64,000 bases of DNA from Dirofilaria immitis (Eukaryota; Nematoda; Chromadorea; Rhabditida; Onchocercidae). The notes below the pieces were generated by a model. It was not told where the DNA came from and made no database searches. It was given only the letters and a program-made list of their open reading frames with translations. Both the position numbers and the translations under genes were made by a program. The stretch spans positions 3,100,001 through 3,164,000 of the forward strand of contig JAKNDB010000109.1 of NCBI GenBank assembly GCA_024305405.1. The letters run 5' to 3'. Of this stretch, positions 11,408 through 23,053 are shown piece by piece (the stretch's first letter is position 1; each line of letters begins with the position of its first letter).

Positions 11408-14113
11408 TCAATGGCCTTTGCGATGAAGGCTTCGGCGATAGGCACTTTCCCTTATTTCCCTTCCTAGGGATTGGCAATTCAGTTTACGGAAGCTTCGAAT
11501 GGCTCTCTTGAAGGGCTGAAAATGAACAACTGAATTATTCCAGAATTATGAACATTAAGATTCCAAAATACTTTATCTTTCAAGAACTACAACATGAATA
11601 ACCTCCACATTGGAACATTCCACGACTAGAATATTTATTTATATTGTCTTGGATTTTTCTACTTTTGTCTCAAATGTGAATCATCTGTTATGAGACTACT
11701 AACCTTGTCGGTATTTCTCCAGGGCAGTATCAAATTTGCAATAAAATCGCCTCTGTCATTTTGATCAGCCATGATGAGAAAACGTAGATCTCCTGATCCG
11801 CTGAAATGGCAAGGACACCCTCGATTAGCAGAAAAATGAATGACCGTATCTCGACCTACTGATCTGGAAAAATGGCTCATAGAATAAATGTCGGTATTTT
11901 TTTGCATACTTCATCCTTCTATTCAATTGAGAAGAAAGAGCAAATTATATGTGGAAATTACGTGGTGTAAAATAGACTCAAAAATAACTCAAGACGGTTT
12001 GCTCGATTCGTTCCTATCCATATTTTCAACTTTGATTTGAACAAATCTGACATTATAAATCTGCTGTAACAATTCGATCAAAACTCTAGAAGATCGCTTC
12101 ATCTAATACTCGAAACATTTTGTACATATTTCGCATAGTGCTCTAATCACTACGGCCATAATCTCGCTTCCTTGGTTCCGTAATGAGCTTCACTCTGTAT
12201 TCTATATTACCTCTATCGCATAAAGGTTCCTTTCAGCTACTGAATTTTGTGATTTACATGTGAACAGCTTTCTTCCCTTCCTAATGTAGTCTACGATTAT
12301 CCTTTTAAATTTATTGATGGCTATGTGTTATCCAGTTCTACCGATTAATTATTGTTGATTGCATTCTTCATCTTGCAAGGAATATTTCGGTCTTCAGTGC
12401 TTGAAAATCACACATGGAATGCCAAAAGCAAAGTTTTAAACAGAAAAATTATAAAAACAAAAAGGGACCTGCGTCGATCAGATCTCTTGAGCGATCGTGC
12501 TTTTCGTACACTTACGTATGATTTATTGATGCCTCCAATTCGTACTTTCACTACTGTAATGTTTCATTTTTTTCAAATTATTAATGAATAGTTGGGGTTA
12601 AACTCTCAATAAGGTTACCAATTCCGACATTACTAAAAATACGCATTATGTCTTTGAATTAAATCTTTTAACCTCCATCATTTGTAATTTGGAGCGTTTC
12701 AGTTTCGTTATGCTAAAAGCGCATATTTCAAATGGCTAGGCACTCTTTTGAGACGTATACTGCAACAGGATAAAACAGCATTTAAAAATTAAGCATAATC
12801 ATATAATATGAGAAAAGTGAGAACGAGGATTACAAAGAGGATCAAATGAAATTGAAGAAGAGATGGTTTTTCAAAAAGCAGAAGGATGTGAAATGGAAAC
12901 CTATTTGAGATCGACAATAATGATCGAGTATATTCTCGTATGTACTGACCTGACTGCACGATGAACACGTATCACTAAGGTCTGAAAATATGACGAACTG
13001 AGATATCAATCGGTGAATGATGAAAGAACGCCGCCTGACAGCTCGTCGACACGCGGCACCCTTAGCGATATTGCGCCTGCCTTTGCTGCTTATTCTGTCA
13101 CTATCAACCTCAATTCTAACCCCTAATTTCAACTCTGAGCATTTCCAACAAATCTCCAAAGGCAACTAATCGTTACACATTACCCACTTTCATAATCTTA
13201 TTTGAAAAAGTGATGGACGGGTCTGTTGAGGACATGCAACGTATGTGTCGCGCACTAGAAGTAGCCAAGTGAAAACAGACTTCTTGCTTTCTCCGAAACA
13301 GCATCAATGCACATGTCGTTATCTTTGGATATTTATTGCAGGATAGCATTTCTGGCCACGGAAAACCGTATTGCCTCATTCTATTTTCACACCCCTGAAA
13401 TGCGATTTGCTACTTCAATTTTCTCCTACTTCTTTTTACGAATCTTCGAATTCAATAATGATAAAATAAATTAGACCTGTTGAACAGCAGTACATAAAGA
13501 CTGACATGGCATGATTTCACGATCCATTGTTGTCAGACAAACTGGTGCAAACAACGAACATAAGAAAAGCTGAAACATAGTCAATTAAAAGCAATCTGTA
13601 ATGAATACCAAACCAAACTAATCGATGTGCCGTAACCTATTTCATTCCGACTGAATGGATAAGGACCTGTGTATCCGGATGACAGTTTAGTCGATGCAGT
13701 GGTATCCACGGGGCTGCTTGCTCTATTACTTCATCCACCGTTTCATGTTCCAATAAGTTTGGTAAGCGCATTGTTGAATACTGAAAATTATTTATTAACT
13801 TATCAGTGATACAGTAAGGTAATATTGGTGAAGAGCCAGCGGTGATAAAGATTTTCTTTTATATTGAAAATAATGGCTACATAGTTCCGGATAACAAAAT
13901 TCATGAAAGAAGCGAAGCGAAGGACGGATGAGAAGGGTATGGTTTTCTGTGCTGCTTACTTACTTGTATACCGTAACAAAGCGTCAAGTTTCTGGGTATG
14001 TCCACACATTTTGGTGAGGAGGGTCGATCAGACGTGAGCATTGCCCATGACTCGGAAATATAAGCGTAGGTCCCAATAGGAAGGAAAAGCAGAAGCAACT
14101 CGTTCAGTGCCAT
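11408..14113 (-). CDS. Secreted frizzled-related protein (frizzled CRD plus NTR domain)
   Basis: A Wnt-pathway secreted modulator. The proposed start at 14113 gives a signal peptide (MALNELLLLFLPIGTYA). The cysteine-rich domain follows across exons: CVDIPRNLTLCYGIQ, YSTMRLPNLLEHET with NCHPDTQ (13.65-13.78 kb), LFLCSLFAPVC with MPCQSLC (13.48-13.57 kb) and MRQYGFPWPEMLSCNKYP (13.3 kb). The NTR-like part starts with DTCSSCS and HYCRSQI (about 12.9-13.0 kb), then YNVRFVQIKVENMD (12.0 kb), GCPCHFSGSGDLRFLIMAD (11.7-11.8 kb) and a last exon FKRAIRSFRKLNC ending at TGA 11408, which matches the FKR...SIRKLQC tail of vertebrate SFRPs. The domain order equals the family. The exon at 13.3 kb needs one extra A (run at 13324-13326) to read KDNDMCID. 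An in-frame upstream ATG exists at 14248, but the signal peptide favours 14113. Confidence 0.82.
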
Positions 14114-17063
14114 CAGTCCGGACAAGACTAGTCCATTGGTGCACCATTCTTCAATCAGTGCCGTACCGCCCACTTCGGCAAACGTTTGTCCAATCACAAT
14201 TTGTTGATGGTGCTTTTCAACAATATCCTTTTCACCAGCTATCGTCAAATCCTTTCACAAATGATACCTTACCTATTCTTACCTTCAAAACTTTTTGATG
14301 AAGGAATATTTGCTCTCCGTGTTAACACATATTCTACCTAAAGAAACACATAGAATTAATTTTTCTTGCGCTTAATTATTTCATCCTTACCATTGCATAA
14401 AATAATAAAGCGTAAAATACGCTGTGAAATATGTCACAGTACTGAAAAGCTGCATATTTCACCTTAGATATTTCCGTTAACAATTTGCAACCCCCTATCA
14501 TAATATTTATTATATCGTTCTTCTTTCGTATGCATATCATATCCAAACCAATAAGGTCATATGTCAGAAAAATTATACTTCAATAACAAACATCTTGAAT
14601 GACTTCATATTTATATTTGCTTCAATTGCTTGTTCATGTCAATAAGATCAGCTCTTCATCAGTTAGTAGGCTTTGTTTTTAACTGCTAATTTATATTAGT
14701 TTCACCTCCGCTATGTTATTTATCCAACAATTTAATTCAATTATTGAATTATTTGATTAAATTACATTGCTCAAATCCATAATGACATCTGCAAAGAATA
14801 TCAAAATTACAAGAAAAGGATCATTCATCTATATTGCCGAGATTTCTTTTCCTAACACTACTATTTAATGACCTAAATCTATTCAAGAGATGCACTACTG
14901 AGATTTCTTCACGAATGGTCCTATCTAGATTTGAGGCTTCATTTCTCTAATGATAAGCTGAATGCTCCGTTTTTCGTTTTTTTTTTTCTGACATCAGTAC
15001 TTTAAAAATTCATTGAGAAAATTAACGAATCTAGTGCGATGCTGGAGCTATTAGAATGTCGGCACAACATCAAGCAAATTAAAAGAAGTCATCCTTTTTA
15101 AACTGATTGCTTCTAGTTCCTGAGTCTCACTTCTATTATCTTACAGAAAATTAATAGTTCTATTCAGTAAAGATTTCTGAATTTTTCCTATTTAGTATGA
15201 ATATCTCTAAGTAACATTTTTCACCAATAATAATTTAATTCCTTTCACTACTTTTTATTAACAGTATTTCTATACAATGCGTAAAATTGTTACTGGGAAC
15301 AGAAACAAGTCTCTCACTTGCTCTTTTTCCCTATATCATTCCGTTCAACCAATTATTTCCGTGACATACTGTACCGATTAATTACAGAAGGCACATTGCT
15401 ATTTCATTAAGACCCAGTCAGCGTTGCATAAAGGCATATGTAATCATTAAATAGTTGCAGTTTTGGAATTACATTTTTTCGATTTATTGAGACGATGCTT
15501 ATGATTGGAAATTGGCTGAAGGTAGAGGGGGTGGGGTGTTTCAATAGTGGGTAGAATGAGTGGTAGCTTTGTCGGCTGAAGAAAGAAAGATGTTGAAATC
15601 TCTACTTTTCATCTGAAATCACTAAACCCATTTTACTTGTAAAGCATGCTACGGGCAGATTGGTTTTCAGTACTGCGTATGACGGTTTCATATCAAATGA
15701 ATTAAAATTTAAGATAACTCCTTTTGAAATTCTTAAAAATCCTTAAATATTAGTTTTCCTATATTTATCGCTGACGTAGATTCATCATGAATTTCATATT
15801 ATTTAGTAGTAACTATGCAGTCAATATATATTGTTTGCTTCTTTTTTCCATCAAGCAACAAATTGGTGTTTATGATACTTATAAATAAGTCAAAATACAA
15901 GTGGCATTATCATGTTTTGCAGTTGAATGCTATTTTAGACACTCTAAATAGTTTAATGATGAGTGCTGCTATAGACATAGGTGTAATAACCTTACACAAT
16001 TATTCGAAATGCATCACACTGTTACTATTACGAATTCTGTTCTTAACAGTCAAGTTAATGTGGGAGATTTCAAGTGCTTACAGATTAAGATTTCGCCTTG
16101 AAAAATTGTTTTTCATATAACAACCTGTAAATATTATTTAGTGTAATAATGACATTGCATGTTTTGATCTTCACCTTTTTTTTCGAAACTAAAATTGCAT
16201 CAAACATGCGCTGTTTGCTGATGAATTTCGGTGATACAGCTTGAAAATTTCTAGGCAGTTGAAATAAACATCAGTTGCAACAAGCAATAACTTTGCTTTT
16301 ATTCTAGCATTTTATGTATATTGTAAAGATTTGCTTAATTGAAAATGACAAGTGGAATGTTTCCTGGTTTCATATTAGATATTCGAATGTTGAAATCAAT
16401 TTTTCATTTTCGTTCGTGGAATGAACAGAATGAAAAATTTTTGGTAACATTTTGATGAGAAATAAAGTTCACAGTTGTAACGTTATTGTTATACCACAGT
16501 ATTTTTTGCTAGCAAACAGTGCTCTTCTTTTAAACTGTTGTAGGTTTTCGAAACAAATCATATTCCTACACTTGCAGAATTTAGCTGTGTAAATTTAAGA
16601 TGTTGCTACTTTTCTTATAGTCCAGCAAACAATTTATCAATACTATTTGTTGAAAAATTTTGGATTTTTTAGCTCTTGATAAATTGCTACAATAACAGTG
16701 TGAGAAGTGAACAATTCAGAGATTCCTATGTTTTCGTTGATATGCAACTTACGCCTCATGTCTTTGGCTAAAGTGACTCCAATTCTCAGGTATCCAATGG
16801 TTTTCCAAAAACAAAAAGCATTGCGGCCGGAATAAGATGGAAATTAATCTTATGGAAAATAAATGTCAACTGTTTTAGATACTATGCTGCAGTGAAAACC
16901 ATAGGACTGCATAAAAGTTTGAGCGCCTTCCCCAGGATTCGGTAAAACGACACCCCTCAGTTTATTTATCAAGGAGAATTTCGCATCAAGGAAAAATGAA
17001 CAGCCTACAGAAATTTTCAGTAGCCTTACCAAGCAATGGAAAAATTTGAACAAGGCTGACAAG
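14114..17063. other. AT-rich intergenic interval
   Basis: About 3 kb upstream of the frizzled-related gene (minus) and the HMG-box gene (plus), which diverge from here. I see no recognisable coding exon. A hydrophobic 101-codon frame at 15815-16120 looks like a chance product of AT-rich sequence. Promoters for both flanking genes presumably lie here, but no specific element is identifiable. Confidence 0.5.
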
Positions 17064-17099
17064 ATGGTTTGTGTTATGCTTTTTCTTCTATTCCGGAAA

Positions 17100-18091
17100 A
17101 TGGAACTTGCTTATACTACTTGTCGAAGACTTGGAAGTCTTAGTTGTGTATCTATATCAAAATTTGTAAGGTAGCCTCTTCCAACTATTATTGTACTGAC
17201 ATACTGTTAGGTGAGTGTTACTGAGACATTGTTCGTTCCGAATTGCTTGAATCTTGGTCTATGCCTTTCCATTCATTTCTGGCTTCCAGTGAACTATATT
17301 CCAACACTTGTACTTACGTAGCATTTTTAAATAAAAGAGAGATATCTAAATTAAAACTCTATGTGCATATCTTTTGTAAGTCAGGCTAATAATGATTAGT
17401 CTTTCAGATATTTTATTGAGTAAATAATAGTTAAACAAATTAGTGGATTATAGAAATATGTTAATGAAGCATTACGGATAAACGAAGAAAAAAGATCAAA
17501 ATTCGAGTCAATGAGTGAAACAGAAAAGAAGAGCTCCGCAAACAGGCGAAGAATTTGAAAGAGGCTCGCTTGAAGCGGCGAATACGTTTGGAGAGGAGAA
17601 AAGTTTGTTCAATTCATTTTTTTCATCTTCTAAATATTGCAAATACTGCACTTTTAAATGAAGAATAGACGATATCTAAATTAAGATATATCAGAACAAA
17701 ACTGAATTGTGGCAATTGTATATGATTTAATTGTAGAAGCGGGAGGTAATGATCAGCGACCAATGTCGGGGTGGATGCTTTTTGTGAAGGAGAAAGCTGT
17801 AAAAGGAGCTGCTGATATTGGTAGAAAGCAACAAGATATCATTAAGGAATTGGCAATTGTCTGGAAGTCACTTTCTAAGTCGGATAAGGATGTAAGTTTT
17901 TCGGACATATTACATTTAAGGCATGCTTATAATGTTTCAAAAATCGAATATTTTATGAAAAATTGATTATTTTTATGATATTCTTAAATATTAGACAGTG
18001 CTAGCTTATGCTTTCAAAATCAGCGCAGACTAATTTATAGGCATATAATGAACGAGCTAAAATTCTTTCAAAAGGTGGAGAAAATGTGTAA
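17100..18091 (+). CDS. HMG-box protein, probable mitochondrial transcription factor A (TFAM/HMG-5 type)
   Basis: Exon 1 (17100 to about 17168) encodes MELAYTTCRRLGSLSCVSI, an arginine-containing stretch without acidic residues after its second position, fitting a mitochondrial presequence; an ATG at 17064 would extend it. Exon 2 (from 17451) encodes KYVNEALRINEEKRSKFESM, then a basic helix (KQAKNLKEARLKRRIRLERR) resembling the end of a first, degenerate HMG box plus linker. One A is missing from the run 17524-17527 at the frame change. The next exons (about 17738-17890 and from 18043) encode a good HMG box: QRPMSGWMLFVKEKA, IIKELAIVWKSLSKSDKD, AYNERAKILSKG. The stop at 18089-18091 is one option. 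A strong donor (GTAAGT) just before it may lead to another exon near 18260-18300. TFAM proteins bind and package mitochondrial DNA; the assignment is inferred. Confidence 0.62.
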
Positions 18092-19294
18092 GTGAACAGT
18101 GTGTTTTTCAGTTATCTCTTCACTGGTAAGCTATAATTTCGACTGATATGATATATGCCTTTCTTCTTGATCTTCAACTGTATTTCTATTTATCGTTACT
18201 TTTTAGCTATGGTAAACTAAATTTTTGCATGTATTCTTGACTCTTTTACATTTAATTAGAAGAATGGAAGCCTCTGGATGCAGAATTGCCACTGTTAAAC
18301 TAATAACATTACTAGCCATTTTTGCATTAATCTTTTATTAAAAGTCATCAGAGTGTATCATTTTAGATTTCTATTAAACTGAAACAAATTTTATGGATAT
18401 GCTTTGCTTCTATTGAATTGCACGCTATAAGAAGCATGCATTCAGCGTCGCATTTGAAATAGAAGAAGAGAGGGATATGGTATGAATAAATAGTCGGCAG
18501 CTACAGTAATTCGTAGGCTCATCTGTCTAGCAATGATTTTTTGATTCACCACTTTTTTTTTTGATTTTCATATGTAAGACTGTGCAAGCTTACCACCTTT
18601 TCAATTGGTCCAGTTGGATTCAGTTTTTTCAATTTAAGTTTTACACTCAAATCAAAATCGTAAAAAATGTTCTCAAAAGGTCCAACAGATAATGAGGATG
18701 TAAGCACATGATGTGCTGCATCGTATGATTTTTTATCTACATAATATACTGCTTTACTATCATGGGGAAGTGGAAGGTAAAAATAAGACTGTTAGAAATT
18801 GTCATTTCGAAATCAAATGAAATAATTGATGTATGTGAAGTGCTTCCAAAAACTGAATATCGACTTAAGTATTTTGGACTGCAATGAGCTATGTTGTCTT
18901 TGTTTCTTATGTCAGCATTCGTGTGCTACAGTAGATGATGTATAAACGGAATTATTTGTCATTTGTTCACCGATTATATTAAATTGTTCTTATCGACTTC
19001 TTATTGATTGACTTTTGACAAGCTTAATGATTATTATGTTCAATTCTTATTAGTCTTATTAATCTTCGAATATTCACTTTCATTTGTAGCTTTCGTTTTG
19101 TAAAATTACCTTCTTTTTTCTTTCTAAATTTATATTTTAAAGCCTTTGGTTTCTATCTCTATCTAATATTCTACTGGTTTTTCTAAAACACTCAAAACAA
19201 TGAGTAAATTTTTTTACTCTAAGAGAAATATGACTAATGTTTTAATTGTCAATTATATCTTTCAAGATTATTTAATTGGACTATAGTTCACGAC
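18092..19294. other. Intergenic interval or 3' part of the HMG gene
   Basis: About 1.2 kb between two plus-strand genes. A possible last exon of the HMG-box gene lies at 18260-18302 (EWKPLDAELPLLN then stop, or an alternative frame). Otherwise no feature is visible. The spacing is wider than usual for a nematode operon pair. Confidence 0.45.
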
Positions 19295-20483
19295 ATGGTG
19301 AAATATAGCGTTGTCTCCATATTACTGGTTTTCGTCGTAGTTGATTGTGACGATAGGGAATTGGTTCGTTTGCAAATAGGAGTCAAGAAGCGTGCCGATA
19401 ATTGTGAGATTAGATCAAGAAAAGGAGACATTCTAAACGTGCACTATGTGGTAAGTTTGCTTTTGTGAAGTGAGCTTCCTCGAATATGTTTTGCTTAGCA
19501 GTGTGTTTCTGTTGCAAATTGTTTTCAATGATTAAGGGAATGTTAGAGGATGGTACCGAATTCGATAGTAGCCGATCTCGCAATAAGCCATTCATATTCA
19601 CGCTTGGCATGGGACAAGTCATTAAGGTGAGTGATTTATGTTTTTTTTTTATTTATGAATCATTTTGGCGCCAATACATTCTTCGACATTACCAAACAGT
19701 TAAAAACTAGCTTCCGCTTCACGCTAGAACATTTTTATTCGTTATGCGTTACCGTTGCAAGAAGATCTTTTTCCAACTTTAATGCATTACTGACTTAGCC
19801 TCCAAAAGTTTTTATTTCGAACATTCTAAATAAATATACGTGCTAATAACAGTAGTAATGATTATATGGAGAGTTTCTGCTGCTGTGTACTCGTAGATTA
19901 TTGTTTTCTCGAATTAATTCAATGAACGAGGAACTAGTTCATATCCAAATACATTATCCTACCATATACTAGAGTCAAAATCTGAGAAACCTAGCTTTAC
20001 AGATGCGTGATGTTTCTGAATGTTGCGATCTGTTACTTGAGGATTTGAAATTCCCTTTCGAATTTTGCAAATCGCACGATTTTTATGATAGAGAGTTTTG
20101 TAATGTAGATTGGTATCACGACAAAATTTGAAAACACTATTACAACTTTATTTCATCCGAAAAGATGCTTTAAGGGTTGGGATCAAGGACTGCTGAACAT
20201 GTGCGAGGGCGAACAACGCCGTCTTGCAATTCCATCTGATCTAGCCTACGGCATTTCCGGTTCTCCGCCGAAAATTCCACGTAAGTTTACTCATCCAGCA
20301 TAAAATGATCTGAATTTCGGAAAAAGTAACGTGCATTTCAGTTCACTGATGATCAGCAGTATAGATTATGCTGACAGTAAGCAATCTGCTACTCTTTTGT
20401 TTAGAATTTCATTGTTTTTAGCCGATACCAGTTTGAAATTCGATATCGAGTTGCTTAAGATTGAACGCGAAGCAGATTTATAG
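19295..20483 (+). CDS. FKBP-type peptidyl-prolyl isomerase, secretory (FKBP2/FKBP13-like)
   Basis: Four exons (19295-19450, 19537-19626, 20175-20280, 20422-20483) join in phase without correction. The N-terminus [18 protein letters not shown] is a clear signal peptide, so the protein enters the ER. The FKBP core follows: [51 protein letters not shown], then a terminal [11 protein letters not shown] strand; the [18 protein letters not shown] and IP..LAYG segments are the usual active-site region. The protein ends EREADL, not a standard KDEL, though some FKBP2 proteins carry divergent ER signals. A TATAG|TTCACGAC acceptor lies just before the ATG. It catalyses proline cis-trans isomerisation during secretory protein folding. 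It converges on the selenophosphate synthetase gene with only 192 bases between stops. Confidence 0.92.
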
Positions 20484-20541
20484 AACAGTTTTTTTAATTC
20501 AGAGTTATTCATAATAGAATATTATGTATATGGAATGAAAT

Positions 20542-20547
20542 TTTATT
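20542..20547 (-). terminator. Poly(A) signal AATAAA for selenophosphate synthetase
   Basis: AATAAA on the minus strand (plus TTTATT), 129 bases past the stop of the minus-strand gene and between the two convergent stops. Assignment is by position only. Confidence 0.5.
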
Positions 20548-20654
20548 GCTTCGGAGATAGATCACATATGAAAATGTTTCAAAATAATGCCCAGAAAAAA
20601 ATGTATCCAAGATAAGTTTACATTAAAAAGTAGATAAAATATATATTGAATAGG

Positions 20655-20660
20655 AATAAA
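20655..20660 (+). terminator. Poly(A) signal AATAAA for the FKBP gene
   Basis: AATAAA on the plus strand, 172 bases after the FKBP stop and just short of the stop codon of the opposing gene. If both signals are used, the two 3' UTRs overlap. Confidence 0.5.
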
Positions 20661-20675
20661 TTACATAAAAAGTGT

Positions 20676-23053
20676 TTAGACTAGATGTATTCTTGAAGCA
20701 GCAGTGACGATTTTTACGTTCTCAGCAATGACAGCACCACGTAAACCACTGACGACATCGCCCACTAGCCAGACTGGGAATCCGTCAAGCTGTTCTAGCT
20801 CGCTGCGTAAGTGTTCCGCCTAAACGTTAGTGACTTAGTTACGTGTCAGAATCAATATATGGAGGAAATGACAACCTTCTCTTTTTCAACAGCAATTAAG
20901 AGGCCGCCTGATGTTTCTGCAGATGTTCCGCTGAACAGATTGAAACCATTGCCCATTGTTTTTGAGATTTCAGACATATAGTCGATTATGGGCAAGGTAT
21001 GAATAACAAACTGCACTTCCGCTTTCTGCGCTTTCGCCAGATTATCAGCATGCCCTGTAAACGATACAAATTTCTACCCTTGCGAATTTTAGAACCTTGG
21101 TTCAAGCACATTCTACACATTAAAAAACCCAAGAATGAGACGAAAAACCTAGAATTCCAAAACCGGTTACATCCGTTGAAGCATGAGTGCCATATTTTAA
21201 AATCATGCGTGCTGCATTTCTGTTTAATCGACACATTTGTTCGACGACTTGTTGATACGCACGCACTATTCTCGCTTCATCTAATTTCAGTTCCTTAACA
21301 CGTGAACTTCCTCTCTTCAGCCATTCGTATGAGTTTACTGCCACCTGGCCACCAAGTGGCTAAAAACTTGATAAACTAATAATGCATTATAATTTCTTCA
21401 GACCATTCAGTTCGTTTTCATAGAATCTTGTCCAGCACACATAAGTCTCGTGAGTTTTCGTTCAAATCTTCCCAGTAGGACTCAATATCAAGAAATGTAT
21501 AAAATACAACACACACTTATATTTCCAGAATTGTCGAGACTAAATAGAATATAAAACTTTAACAGCGGAATATAGCTGGTACTCATTGAAACTGAAAAGT
21601 GTAGTCGTGGTTATCAGAGTAAATATCAAACATTGGAAGAAATACTCGGTTATAAATCAAACTTTTGTAGTAGAAATCGGCTACTGAAAGGATGGTATCT
21701 GAAGAGGACAGTAAATTGCGCCTTAACACTATTCGACTAATTCATATAGAAAAATCTCAAATCATAACTAAGCAAGCATGTATAAATCCATCGATTTTAA
21801 AACATATTTAACCTAAACATGAATTTAATAAAATGGAAATAAAGTGAATAAAAAAGAAGTAAACAAAATTACTTTGGTAAGCAAAAGAACGTCCCCAGGA
21901 CATGCACCGTCAATTGTAGCCATTTCATTCACGCTGCACACGCTTGTAGCTACTCCACCTAACAATAGCCAAGGGCAACGCACTGTCTGACCACCTCTGA
22001 TGGCAGTATCAGCTTCTGTTGCAGTATCCTGAAAGTTTAATAAAAATTTAAAATGTTTTTGAACTTTATATTCTCTATGAATTTTGCGCTGCAATTCAAA
22101 AATACCTTGAAACCATTCAGAAAATTGGTGGCAACAACGTCTTGCTCTTTGTCACTGATGTCCTTGGGAATACCCAGCAAAATCAACATGTTATCACAGT
22201 CGACTACTCCCATAGCATACAAATCGCTCAAAACATTTGCGCAAGTAATCCTGCCCTGCAATATTTCAAGCCAGTTTTTAGCATAATATATAACAAAAAA
22301 AAAGTAAAAAACTATGAAAACGCACCATTAGATATGGATCATCAACGAGAGGATAGAAAAAGTCTGTAGTCTGGACGAGAAATAAGCCTTGGTGCCGCAA
22401 AGGAATCACACAGCTATCCAATCCGATACCTGCAAAAAGTTATGTCATGTGGAAGTGAGTTAAGCGATGCATAACAGATAAACATGAACATTAAAACTAA
22501 TCTCTCTCATCGCCTTTATCGCTTGTCTTCAAGCCTTTCAGAAGATCCAACAAAACCTGGAAAAAAAGACGTCAATTCGCACTGGCGATAGTGGTAAAAA
22601 TAAACTTTGTTTTGCTGCCTGACATATCAGTGACAGGAAAATAAAGTCACCAATAAATTCGATTCGAAATATTTCGGTGCAAGAGCAATTTAAAGAAATT
22701 CGCCTGCCTAGTAAGTGAAGACTTTCATGATTATTACAAAATGTACAAAGTCTTAAATAGGGTATGCGACTGGTCCCACTCGCTATTCTGAATTAGATGA
22801 ATTCCAGGGTCTGGCTTACAAAAGGCCAAATTACAATATATCAACATTCCCACTGATTGCTCAGTTCTTCCTACAGTGCAGATAATGATCATCACATAAC
22901 CGATATCAGAACAAGAAATGGAAAACCTACCGCCCTTGGAACCTTGCATCCACAACCCTTCATTTGTGTTAGACTTGTTAAAAGAAAGTCGACAGGTAAA
23001 CCATATTCAACTGAATTGAACCCAGACTTGATGCGATTTATTATATTTTCCAT
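20676..23053 (-). CDS. Selenophosphate synthetase, cysteine form (SelD/SEPHS)
   Basis: Makes selenophosphate from selenide and ATP for selenocysteine synthesis. The start ATG at 23053 follows TTTTCAG|G, a likely trans-splice acceptor. Exon 1 (23053-22931) contains the catalytic loop [10 protein letters not shown], in which the position that is Sec, Thr or Cys in other family members is Cys (codon TGT). Later exons match the family in order: [10 protein letters not shown] (22556), [14 protein letters not shown] and FYPLVDDPY (22.4 kb), [13 protein letters not shown] with CDNMLILLG (22.2 kb), [17 protein letters not shown] (21.95 kb), [14 protein letters not shown] and [11 protein letters not shown] (21.2-21.35 kb), [10 protein letters not shown] with [10 protein letters not shown] (20.9-21.06 kb), and a last exon to TAA at 20676. 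Metal and ATP ligand motifs are present. The exon 2-3 junction near 22490 does not keep frame with a canonical donor that I can find. It is the neighbour of MAD2 on the same strand, 1 kb apart. Confidence 0.93.

Noticed and set aside
12842..13165. Minus-strand frame containing ICWKCSELKLGV, at first sight a cysteine-rich part of the frizzled-related protein
   Set aside because: Only its last part (from DTCSSCS) continues the protein. The first part lies in an intron bounded by GTCTGT and TTTTCAG, and skipping it gives a collinear, in-phase product.
15815..16120. 101-codon hydrophobic plus-strand frame resembling a membrane protein
   Set aside because: The hydrophobicity is what AT-rich sequence gives by chance; no splice signals or family similarity.
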